Assembly: GCA_027922465.2 (NCBI GenBank)
Contig: BQMF02000266.1
Span: 62,001-126,000 of the forward strand
Source of the DNA: Turritopsis dohrnii
Taxonomy: Eukaryota; Cnidaria; Hydrozoa; Anthoathecata; Oceaniidae
Direction: 5' to 3'
Length of the DNA: 64,000 bases
A program made the translations under genes and the position numbers. Position 1 is the first letter of the stretch; every line of letters begins with the position of its first letter. Below, in pieces: positions 1 through 9,209 of this stretch. The notes under the pieces are model-generated. The model was not told the DNA's origin and did no database searches. It saw only the letters and a program-made list of their open reading frames with translations.

Positions 1-324
1 CAAATCCGAGTAAAGCTTATTGAAAAAGGTTAACTAAATCAAAAGAAAGTTACAAGAATTTATGACTGATAAAAATGAATTATTTTCAACTATTATTTTA
101 AAATTGCCACAATGTAATGTAACTTGCCATGTTTGGAACCAAACTATAATATATAATTATTCTTAAAACAACAAAGTGAGGTTTATGTTTTATAGCATAG
201 ATCAAACGAATTGACTCCGTCAGATTTGCTGCTTTTCTTTTGATCAATATTGAATAAGGCAGACAATGGTCGAATAAGGCAGTGCTATGGACAACGTGAT
301 AAAGATAATACCTATAATACTTAC

Positions 325-1616
325 AATTTTATTTTCATCACGAAATTGTTTCAAATATGCTGATTTTGAAGATAGTTGTTTGCTGTCGAACTCTTGGAAG
401 GATTGATCCATTGCAACAGCATTCTGACTTTCTTTAACCCTACCATGAAGATCTTGTCTACGAAGAATTTCTTTATCCCGACACTGCTTCAATAGAGCTT
501 CTCGATGGTTACTCCTAATAAAAGGATGAATTTAACAAAATTACCCACTAACAGAAACACCTTTATATTGTGTATTTTGCATTCTGCATTACATCTCAAA
601 GGAACGTCATTAGAGTTATTTAAACTCATTTACGGTTTCATGATAACTTAAAACATGATGAAATTACTTCACAACATGACAGCCTAAGTATCATGTCAAG
701 TGTTTTGAAATGACAGCATTTTTAAAGAAATTGTTCATGATGTTCTGCTACATGATTGCTTGTAGTTGTTATTTCATCATGATCTGTCAAAGAAATTTTC
801 TTCCGTACCCTTTGTTTTACAAATTGCAAAGGTTTGGCAGTCTTCCAAAATTTCCTATTGTCAGTGAGTAGCCTGTTATCCAGGTTCTCACTTTTTTCTT
901 TCATTTTTATAAATAACTTGCTACAAAAATTTCTTTGTTTTTTTAAAAATTTTCTTATAATACTTTCATCTTTTTTTATCCTTGTGATATTTACTTTTTA
1001 GTTGTGATCTTTTCATTATTGTTTTTCTTTATGTTTTTGTCATATATATATGGGACCTCTGTGCCTCTTATAATTTTCTTTTTTCGTGGTGGGAAAAGTG
1101 CTTTCAAAGGATTATTGCAATGAGAAGCGTTAACTACTATCTTATTACATCATAACTATGCATTTCATAAATTAAATATAATATTTAAAAAATGCAATAT
1201 CTCAAAAAGAGAGACTTTGTGCACGACTGTGGTTGTGTAGTAGACAACAACTTCTTGAGCTCTATCACGTCATTTTATCATTTTGGATGCAGGGATCCCT
1301 TTAAAACTGTATATAGAAAAGTCAACAAATTTACACAAATTTAAGGGGTCTAATAAGGAGTACATTTTCAAAGCTAAGTGGTAAATAAAAGAAAAAACAG
1401 GGCATGCACACACTAAGTTTCTTACTTCAACGTTTCCTTTTCTGAAGGTGATCCATAGAACATTTTGCAATAATTGCCATATTGATAAGTCCTTATTTCC
1501 CTTTTCTTTTGTAATCGATGCTTCTCTAATTCATATTGTGCATCGGCTGTCTCGCATGTTGAATTTATTTTTATCGTTGTTGTTTTTCCAACAGAGGTCA
1601 TTTTGTTTTCTTTCAC
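325..1616 (-). CDS. 5' exons of a small coiled-coil protein gene (partial, unrecognised)
   Basis: Two exons on the minus strand splice cleanly. Exon 1 is 1616-1426 (or from the in-frame ATG at 1601, protein starting MTSVGKTTTIK) and ends at a GTAAGA donor. Exon 2 is 514-325, after a TTTTATTAG acceptor, and ends at GTAAGT. The junction restores a Lys codon and reading continues without a stop. The product is highly charged, rich in Lys, Glu, Gln and Arg (for example HRLQKKREIRTYQYG and KQCRDKEILRRQDLHGRVKE), so an alpha-helical coiled coil is likely. I do not recognise the family. The rest of the gene lies beyond position 1. The splice structure is seen; the structural class is inferred. Confidence 0.55.
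722..904 (-). mobile_element. LINE reverse-transcriptase fragment (relic)
   Basis: The minus-strand translation contains DNRLLTDNRKFWKTAKPL followed by KKISLTDHDEI. This is the linker just upstream of the RT domain in many LINE polyproteins, where an FWK...KPLF-type block precedes a KI.L...EI block. It is only about 60 residues long and flanked by stops. It sits in the intron of the small minus-strand gene around it. It is a dead fragment. Confidence 0.55.
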
Positions 1617-1900
1617 ATGCGTCTTAGTGCCCCATTATGATTTGAGGCCACTGCCATAGTTACGATATGTGGTCTGAAAAACTCAGACGTAGGACCTATC
1701 CGGGGGTTACAGAAACTGCTGCAGATATGTTGAGGTTTTAACTACTAAGCGTGCAAAAGATTGTAAATTTATTAGGTTACTGAGTAACTCGGCCACTCTA
1801 CCTCTTGGTCTTTTTGTTTTGGCTTTATGCAAAAGCCCTGGAAATTAGGTTAGTGCTAAGTTGCAAGTTCGTTGCGTATTGAATATAGGATCATAACCTG

Positions 1901-2131
1901 AACGCTCAGCGATACAAGAACCAGGAACTCTCGAAGTGCTTCTCAAGAAACGAATCGGAGAAAAAGCGACAATATAATGAACGAGTATTGCAAGTTGAGA
2001 ATGGCTCCTTTACGCCACTCGTGTTTTCGACGAATGGTGCGATGGCGAAGGAATGTATCATATTCTACAAACGATTAGCTGAAATGTATGCCGAAAAGAA
2101 AAAAATTCGAGTTAGCGACACCACAAGCTAG
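1901..2131 (+). pseudogene. C-terminal retroelement reverse-transcriptase relic
   Basis: Plus-strand frame starting at 1901 reads about 76 residues to a TAG at 2129-2131. It includes KKRQYNERVLQVENGSFTPL followed by VFSTNGAMAKECIIFYKRLAE. This resembles the conserved block near the C-terminus of many animal reverse-transcriptase open reading frames, where EVEHGSFTPLVFS is followed by GGMG.E...FYKRLA. There is no start and no RT core, so it is a fossil. The match is from memory of the motif, not from a search. Confidence 0.5.
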
Positions 2132-3085
2132 CTCGATTCGAACGAAGACGTCATTTTCACTACTCCGATCAATGATCAGATGCATTCGGGGTTCCAGATC
2201 GAGAAAGGCTTGTTCGCTGGAAAATCTGGACCTAATTCATCAAACATCGATGATTCAGGACGCTTGAACATATCATCAGATTCGTTTTATCGATCCAACT
2301 ATTCGTACTCACGAAGATAAAAGTCATGTACTATATTTGTATATTATTATAGGTAATAAACTGAAAAAAATCAAAAAAAAAAAAATAAAATTATTTTATT
2401 TACTTTATTCAAATAATATTTCACCTGAAATGAATTCAAAAGCTGAATCTGATGCAGGGCAATAGCAAGGGTCTTGAGTCTGCATGATGTTGCCAGAAGG
2501 CAACATTTTCATTCGTGTCGCGGGATCATGGATCAAACAAACAACGAAATAAAGGCAATATGGTAGACTTTTACCGCGAATGAGAAAATGTTTTTCAAAC
2601 AATTAGACACGATCCTTTGTTTACAAGTATTTTTATGTTACATTAGCATCTTCACATCTTTGTTTTAGACCTCCTGCAGTTAGGGAGGGGGGAATGTCTG
2701 TTCTTTCACTCTATATATACATCTAAAAAGGGATTTCTGCATATCCAAAAATGACATTTTTTTTACATTTTGCATTTTTCTTAAGAAAAACATAACATAC
2801 ACCGAAGCCGGGTGACTTCGATCAATTTTGCCACCATTTAAAAATGACTTCCAATATACTAAACCATTACTCCTGAAACTTTGTAATCATTACCTTTAAA
2901 TGTTTTCTATCAGTCAGTGCATCAAACTCTCAATATTTTACTTTTTTTGCTGTTTTTTTCATCATAGTAGGTCCACATCAGTGCTTGACACTACATTCTA
3001 TGTATGTATATTGTATATTTATATGATATGTATATATTTCAGACCTTCTTTTTTTATCAAATAAATTTAATAATAATAATAATAA
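2132..3085. other. Non-coding AT-rich stretch, nothing recognised
   Basis: I find no supportable gene here. It holds an A-rich tract near 2370-2390, a short CT/GT-poor spacer, and a (TAA)n run at about 3070-3085 directly before the next MITE. Confidence 0.5.
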
Positions 3086-3400
3086 TGTGACAGTTTATGG
3101 GAAAGGATATAACAAGCGAAAAAGCGATTTGAATCGCTAATCGATTAAACGATTATTTGAAGCTAAAAACCGATTTCCGATTCACATGAATCACTTTTTT
3201 GATTCTATATCACTACTTAAGTGTTGATTAAAATTCCGATTCTAATGAATCGCTTTTCCGATTCTAGTGAATTGCTTTTCCGATTCCATAATAGAATCAA
3301 TTCTAAATCGCTTTTCCGATTATTTTGAATTGCTTTTTTGCAGCTAAAAATCGATTTTAAATCGCTTTTTTGCTTGTGTTTTTTCCCATAAACCGTCACA
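3086..3400. mobile_element. MITE with about 38-bp terminal inverted repeats and an internal 'gaatcgctttt' satellite
   Basis: The left end (TGTGACAGTTTATGGGAAA, from 3086) is the inverted copy of the right end (TTTCCCATAAACCGTCACA, to 3400). With gaps the match extends to the AAGCGATTT motif, about 38 bp. The interior repeats variants of CGATT-N-GAATCGCTTTT about ten times. It has no coding capacity and no clear target-site duplication. The superfamily is not assigned. Confidence 0.7.
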
Positions 3401-3968
3401 TTTTAGGTATACTCAGTTGAGGTAACTGTTTACGCGTTGGTAATCATTACGCGTTTTTATTTTGTGATAATTCTCTGAATTCTCTTATATAAAATGTAAC
3501 ACTGAAAATATCGTATGAAATTGATTCACGATCTTTACCCATACCACTAAAACAGCCATTTTAACTTTGCGGCCGTATGTCGTAACTTTAGGCTACAATT
3601 TAAGATGTTACCCTTAGGCTCTCTGTCGGTGTGTTATTCTGTAGTCCTTACGTCAGATTTTCGTGAAAACATTGAATTTTCGTGTTCAGAAGTCATCTCA
3701 GTGATAAATTTAGTGCGTAATAGTTGAATACATAATTTTATGTCAGTGATGTAACTATTACGCACATCTTACACATTATTATTATCAGAAACAGCTCAAC
3801 TTTTTCCAGCAGGAGTTTTTATCATCTGTTCTATTCAGGGCAAGGACAAGATAAAGAATGGATTGTAATGGTTCTTTCTTTTATTTCAACAAAATATTTT
3901 ATTTTCACATCCGCCATTTTCCCATCGAATGCGTGCATCTAGATGCAACGATTGGCGATCGACTTTTC
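3401..3968. other. Non-coding; one hairpin
   Basis: There is no gene. At 3713-3766 the sequences GTGCGTAATAGTT and AACTATTACGCAC form a 13-bp perfect stem around a loop of about 27 bases. The rest is unremarkable AT-rich sequence and may hold the left end of the pogo/Tigger-like element that follows. Confidence 0.4.
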
Positions 3969-4928
3969 TTACTTTTTCGAATACTTTACGAACATCAAGA
4001 TATTGGGGGATGTCCCATTTGCCATTACCACAAAAAAATGGCTTTTAAGGGCCCACAAATTGTGGGCGGCAAAGGTATCGACATCTTCACCAGTCACCCT
4101 TCCTTCTCGTTCCACTTTCTTTGTCTCCTTAAAAGTATTATCGGCTGTCCCGAGTTTTTGTTGCAGGCAGTCAATTTCCACACCTGCTGCGTAACTACCA
4201 GCAGCATCAAACAAAAACCTTGTCAAGGCCTTTCCAATAAAAAGGTTTGGTCCTCGTTGCGTTTCGTAGATACATGCATACCACTTCCCGACAACATCAG
4301 TCTCAGGTCGTGGTGGGTTCATGTACTCCCATGTTGCCTCCATACTGCGGAATTCGTCATCCTGGCCCTCTATCTTGCTTTCCGATTCAGATTCACTTTT
4401 GATTGCATCCGATTCTTCCACTTCATTATTGTCCTCTCCTTCCTCTTCACTGCTTTCATAATTATCGCAATCGTCAGTGACCACTCCATTCTTTTTCCTT
4501 TTTGTAACTTTGCTTCCTTTTTTCTTCTTTCCTCATTCTCTTTCTGCCTTCCTTAATGAAATTTGCTCCAATTTTTCTTGCTTTTGTTTTTCCTTCTGTT
4601 CTAAATCATCAAGGAGTTCTTTTTGTGTGACCACCTAAAATATTATTAAGAATGGTTTAATTAATGATAATAATTTGCAAACAGAAAATGAAATAATCTC
4701 AACATTAACCTTGCTTCTTAAATCAAGCTTCTGTCGAGACTTCTTTTCTTTGTTGACTGGACCTTTGATTTTGTTTAGAAAAGCCTCCTCGAAACTTTCA
4801 CTTTGACGAATTGTGGATGGCGTGAATACCGACACTGCCTCTAACTTCCAACCATTCGGTACCCAACGAAACCTTGGTGGTGATACACAAGGGTATGGCA
4901 GCGTTCGAATTAGCAGATCGCGAATCAC
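3969..4928 (-). pseudogene. C-terminal extension of the Tigger-like transposase
   Basis: Two pieces on the minus strand. Piece 4928-4710 includes LLIRTLPYPCVSPPRFRWVP and NKEKKSRQKLDLRSK. Piece 4484-3969 has an acidic stretch (ESSEEEGEDNNEVEES) followed by PETDVVGKWYACIYETQRG, which resembles the small tryptophan-containing C-terminal module of some long pogo/Tigger-type transposases. I infer it belongs to the transposase above from strand, order and spacing. It could instead be an independent captured gene fragment. Confidence 0.35.
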
Positions 4929-5729
4929 AATTGAATTTAAAATATTAGCGATGCAAAATTATCACGAAATGCTTAAAATCGCGATCTTTGATAAAACATC
5001 AACTTCAAGTTTAAAACTAGCTTGTTGTTAAATTATTTTGCGTCACGGAGAAGCTAATAACAAGGTATACTATTGTACAAAAACTTGTGAGTTTTAATTG
5101 AAGTATACTTATTTTTGTTAATAAAACTTCCTCACTTTCTACATATTCAAATTGACGTCACTAAAGCTGGTTTTCCAATGATGGGTTCAAATAGTTATCA
5201 CGCGATGAATAAGTATTAATAGAACACCAGCTTAATGTGAAAACGATTTCTTCACTTTACTAAAGCTAGGGCGACACAAGGGACTTTTTTCAGGCGCATG
5301 CAATGCAACATATAAACGAACCGTTAAGAACGCGATATTCTTTTTTCTTTTACAAACTCATTCATTTATTTTTCTTTCTTTCAGTATTTTTTTCTGTCAC
5401 GCTCAGTTTTTTTTTCATTCCTTTGAATTGCTACAGAAAGAAGAGAAAGAATTTTAATTCCCATCTAGAGTATGAATGCGCCTTAACTTTTACATTATTG
5501 AAACCACAAGTAAAACCAATTAGATTTTATACACATCATTGGAACTTTATTTGAGAAGCGGTGAAGTATAAAGAGGAAGGCAATCAGTCTCCTGTGTTTG
5601 GGGTTCACAGGTTAAATCGTCCCCCTTGCTTCACTTATCCTTCGTCTGTGTCTGATGTCTGAACCCTATTTCAAGACTTGTGAAACCCACAAAAAAATTA
5701 AATAACATCGCACATGCAAAATTGAAGAA
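4929..5729. other. Non-coding interior of the transposon
   Basis: No credible exon is visible. T-rich and short ORFs here lack splice context. It lies between C-terminal pieces of the transposase and is best read as intron. Confidence 0.35.
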
Positions 5730-6275
5730 TCACATCCTGTCGCACGTGCAAACGTGATCACATGTGCGAATTGAAGCATATGCATTATTTTCTTCAGGGC
5801 AAAGCCTGCACTTAACTATAATGGCATCTCGATAGCTGATAGCATTTTTTTCGCGATCTTGTAAATTTACGTTAATTCGAACCCTGTATGGACCCAAGTG
5901 CTTCATCAAAATATCTAATTCTGATGATGGTGTTGTTGCTGTTGTTCCCACAATGCTCCCTCCTGGCAACGTATTGTGAGAAACAGTTGAAGGAAAAGCA
6001 GTATTCGGTGTTGTAGGAAAAGCATTATTTGGTGTAGATGCATTTGGAATAGATGACGTACGTAAATCTTCACTCACATCACCATCTAATGCTTCATCAA
6101 TGTTCCTATATACAAAAAAAGAATAGCTATGAAATTTCAAGTGATGTACTCAATACTTGGGTTTACTTCATCAAATAAGTACCTTCAACAAAAAAATGTT
6201 CTATACAGTATTTTGATTAGAATAATTTTCCTTGTGATATTAAATGCGTTTTACACAGTGTTACTAAAAACTAAC

Positions 6276-7256
6276 CCGTTTGCAAGTTTGTCCCAATCCA
6301 ATTCCTTTCCAAGGACTTTCCAATTGTTGTACTTTTGTACCAGCCGCGGATCCAAACAATTGACGGGATACTTCTCTCGGTTAACTGGCCAAATACCAGT
6401 GCTTTCAAACCCACTCATGATGTTGTCAGCTTTCATTCCTTCCTTCCAAATGCTACATAGCTGGTTAGCAAACTCTGCCTTAGATAACTGACTTTTTGCT
6501 CCCAAAGCAGCAACCCTCTCATGTAGTTTATTATCCCACGTCCTCTTTAGGGGACCAAAACAACCTACATCTAATGGCTGTAGGACATCCGTCACATGCA
6601 GTGGAAATTTCATGATGATTATTCTTTCGTCAATTGCCTTCCTTATAACAGGAATGCTCACATGTGACAGGTGTCCATCCAAAAGTAGAAGTAATGGTCG
6701 TTCTTTCACCATATCAGCAAATCTCTCAAACCATGTTTGAAATATTTCGCTGTCCATCCATCCGTTTTCTGACTTACCATATAGAACGTATTTGGAAGTG
6801 CCTTATCTCCATACCATGTGCTCTGCATGTTCTTCCCCTTGAATATGATTAGGGGATCAAGAGCAATTCCAGCGGCATTGCAGACGGCCAAAACAGTTAT
6901 GTTTTCTCTGCCGGCTCCATAGCGCATTCGTAATGCCCTCTTTCCCTTGACCGTTATTACCTTTCCTTTTGACGGATCAGTTGGAAAGCCGCTTTCATCG
7001 CAGTTCCAGATTCGAGCTGCATCCAAATCTGGATTCTCTGAAAGGACTTTTTTCAACTGATCGTAAAAGTCGTAGATAATGAACGGATTACTGGTGTTGG
7101 CTTTTCTGGCTGTGCTAATCATTTCGGCCTTTTTGTGAGTCAGACGATTTCTTCTCATGAAGTTCCTCAACCAAACTCGTCCCGGCCTTCCATTTTTAAA
7201 TTGTGGAGCAGCAATGTCGTTCTTTCTGACGTAGTCACCAACAATATCCTGAAATG
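6276..7256 (-). pseudogene. DDE_1 (pogo/Tigger-type) transposase catalytic core, frameshifted
   Basis: After a TTTCAG acceptor (exon from 7256) the frame reads DIVGDYVRKNDIAAPQF then NGRPGRVWLRNFMRRN, typical of the CENP-B-like DNA-binding part of this family. It is followed by RIWNCDESGF (first catalytic Asp), LLLDGHLSH (second) and TDVLQPLDVGCFGPLKRTW (third). The frame shifts near 6755, inside a tandem GGAT/ATGG run, so the core is split over two frames (7170-6706 and 6757-6251). The exon probably ends at 6276 with a GTTAGT donor, joining in phase to an exon that begins at 6105 (GNIDEALDGDVSEDL). The enzyme would cut and paste DNA; this copy cannot without correction. Confidence 0.7.
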
Positions 7257-7349
7257 ATTAGCCAGGAATTAAGAATTTGTGCTAAGACCTTTTAAATCCT
7301 AAACTGACAGTTCTTAAAGGAGAGAAGCAATACCATTAGTGCTATTAAT

Positions 7350-7512
7350 AATCCCTTACCAATAATTCATCAATTGTAGGACTGAATCCGAGATTACAAA
7401 CAACAGCAATACATTCTGCTAATTCTCTTTCCTTTTGCGCATCGAAAACAGCTCTACGGCCACCTTGTTTGAGGGGAAGGCCGTTCTTTCTTCTGTTCAA
7501 TCTGAAGCGCAT
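7350..7512 (-). CDS. Transposase helix-turn-helix exon
   Basis: The minus-strand exon reads MRFRLNRRKNGLPLKQGGRR and then AVFDAQKERELAECIAVVCN, ending TIDELL before a GTAAGG donor. This is the second half of a psq/CENP-B-type DNA-binding region (GRR.VLT..QE.ELAECI pattern). It splices in phase 0 to the exon starting at 7256. Its own acceptor side is unclear because the upstream frame contains a stop. Confidence 0.5.
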
Positions 7513-7790
7513 TTCCTAGCAAGTGTTCTTTTTTTGCTACCTATGAATTGAATAATTGATTTAAACAACCTCGTACCCAGGGTTTCTTGCCTTTTCAATA
7601 TATGGACGGCGGCACAGATTCAAAATTTAAAAAGCGCTTCCCCCATTGTTCTAGATCATACGATAAGTCTTACCTGGAACTGAGTCATATTCATGGATAG
7701 CACTTTTCATCTGCTCCTCTGTCCACGCTCCAGCTATCTGCTGTGCCACTTTACGACTGCCAATCCTCTTCTTAGATTTGCAGGTTGTTT

Positions 7791-8948
7791 TTAGCGAATG
7801 GTTTCAAAGTAAAAAAGATAAAATAGACAAAATTTGTTTATACCATAAATAAAACTAAGTTCTTGACTACGAACTTCACACAAATCTTGATATGTATAGT
7901 AAGCTTTCTAATTACGGTACAACAGTGCAATAGCGCCCATTGGACTCCTTCCTCTACAACACATTTTTACTCCTAATTGTTGCCCATAGAGTATTCTCTA
8001 TTAAAGGGATTCATGCATGCAAAATGATATGTGTAAGTATGATATGTATAGATATCAAAAAATTGTCTAATAAGTCTCTTTTAAGATTTTCATAATTCTT
8101 TCTAGCTTTAATTTGTGTGAAATTTCATAATAAAATCTTATGGTTAATTTAAATACTTTGCGTATTATTATGATGAAATAAAAGAAACACTTCTCATTGC
8201 AAATAGATATGAAATAATGTTTTTGTAATGAACTAAGGAGTGAGGTAAGAATGATGAAGTCTAACTATTCTAACAATAATTAAAAACTCCACAAAAATAG
8301 CTATCAAGCCTTTAGTAATGTACTAGTAACCCAAGTAAAATTTTTTACTGAGTATAAATTCGAGAAGGATTCAACTGTTTTATCTTTTATAAGGCAGAAA
8401 TGGGTACTTTACAGAAGCGGAAATTCGTTTCCCTAGATGATGCTATGACGGTAATGATGCGGTAACGGACCAAATTTTTCATTTTTTGCAGAGACATTAA
8501 TTTTGCTTTTTCTTTTACCTGCGCACCGGAACAGGTGCTCAATAATTCATTCATTGTTCATTTATAATTGATTAAGATCAGAGCACAGTGAGTGTAAAAC
8601 AATTGCAAGAATGATTTTTTTAACGATTTTAAGTTAATCGATAATGATAAAAATAACGATGATGAAATTAACCTGATGTATAAGTCGACACCTGACTTTA
8701 AGCACTAAATTAACGTAAATAAATATCGACTTATACACCAGCAAATGCGGTATGTGTTATATGTATAAGATACAAGAAGCTATAAGAAGTCTTTTGATTC
8801 TTTCAACAAATCTGTTGGATCATGACATCCTTTAAATTGTTTGAGACTTCGGTGATTCTTGTTATCTGTAAACGCACTTTAGCCTTCTCTCTAATCATTT
8901 TTAGTTTCATTTTTAAAATAATTGGATTGGAGGTTATCAAATTTAATA
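7791..8948. other. Intergenic region upstream of polybromo
   Basis: About 1.1 kb of AT-rich DNA with no gene that I can support. It must include the polybromo promoter and 5' UTR, but I cannot identify a TATA box or initiator with confidence. It holds the 16-bp inverted repeat at 8673-8741. Confidence 0.4.
8673..8741. repeat. Short palindrome (16-bp arms) 200 bp upstream of polybromo
   Basis: CTGATGTATAAGTCGA (8673-8688) pairs with TCGACTTATACACCAG (8726-8741), with one G:T-type mismatch. The arms look like terminal repeats of a tiny MITE or solo foldback. A regulatory role is possible because of its position, but is not shown. Confidence 0.45.
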
Positions 8949-9209
8949 ATGGCACCAAAGCGAAGACTGAGGCATGCTGATAGTGATTCTTCTGAAGACA
9001 CAAGTATTTCCAAACGAACCAAAATTGTGAGAAATTATCGAATTTAAAATGTTTTTGGATTTCTCTTTGAAGGGACTTGTTTTGTAATAAATTATATATT
9101 CAAAGTCAATTTTTTTGCTGATTTTTCTGCGTGCAAATAAGAAGAAAAAAGACTGCATTCTGTCTTGATTTTTAGAGCGAACAATCTGATGATGGAGATG
9201 ACGGAAAAG
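8949..9209 (+). CDS. PBRM1: PBRM1 exons 1-2: basic/acidic N-terminus
   Basis: Exon 1 (8949-9026) encodes 26 residues, [20 protein letters not shown] and six more, with a KRTK basic patch. Exon 2 (9176-9209) adds an acidic linker, [11 protein letters not shown]. In other animals a bromodomain follows the basic start; here the next exon already belongs to the second bromodomain of the family. The ATG is preceded by AATA. Upstream in-frame sequence is not open as a coding exon. Confidence 0.8.

Larger units (their letters stand above)
3969..7790 (-). mobile_element. Decayed pogo/Tigger-like (CENP-B/DDE_1) DNA transposon
   Basis: A minus-strand transposase gene in several exons: a first helix-turn-helix exon near 7790-7672 (includes WTEEQMKSAIHEYDSVPG), a second at about 7512-7350 (GRRAVFDAQKERELAECIAV), the DDE core at about 7256-6276, and further exons at 6105-5730, 4928-4690 and 4484-3969. 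Reading from exon 1 into exon 2 does not work cleanly, and the core has a frameshift, so this copy looks inactive. I could not find convincing terminal inverted repeats. Limits are those of the coding matches only. Confidence 0.6.

Noticed and set aside
3858..4556. 232-residue plus-strand open frame
   Set aside because: It is antisense to the Tigger-like transposase C-terminal piece, is Phe/Ser/His-rich and has no splice or domain support.
3408..8380. TATACTCAGT near both edges as TIR of the Tigger-like element
   Set aside because: Only about 10 bp match between the left (3408) and the inverted right (near 8360) candidates, and the sequences diverge at once; too weak to fix boundaries.
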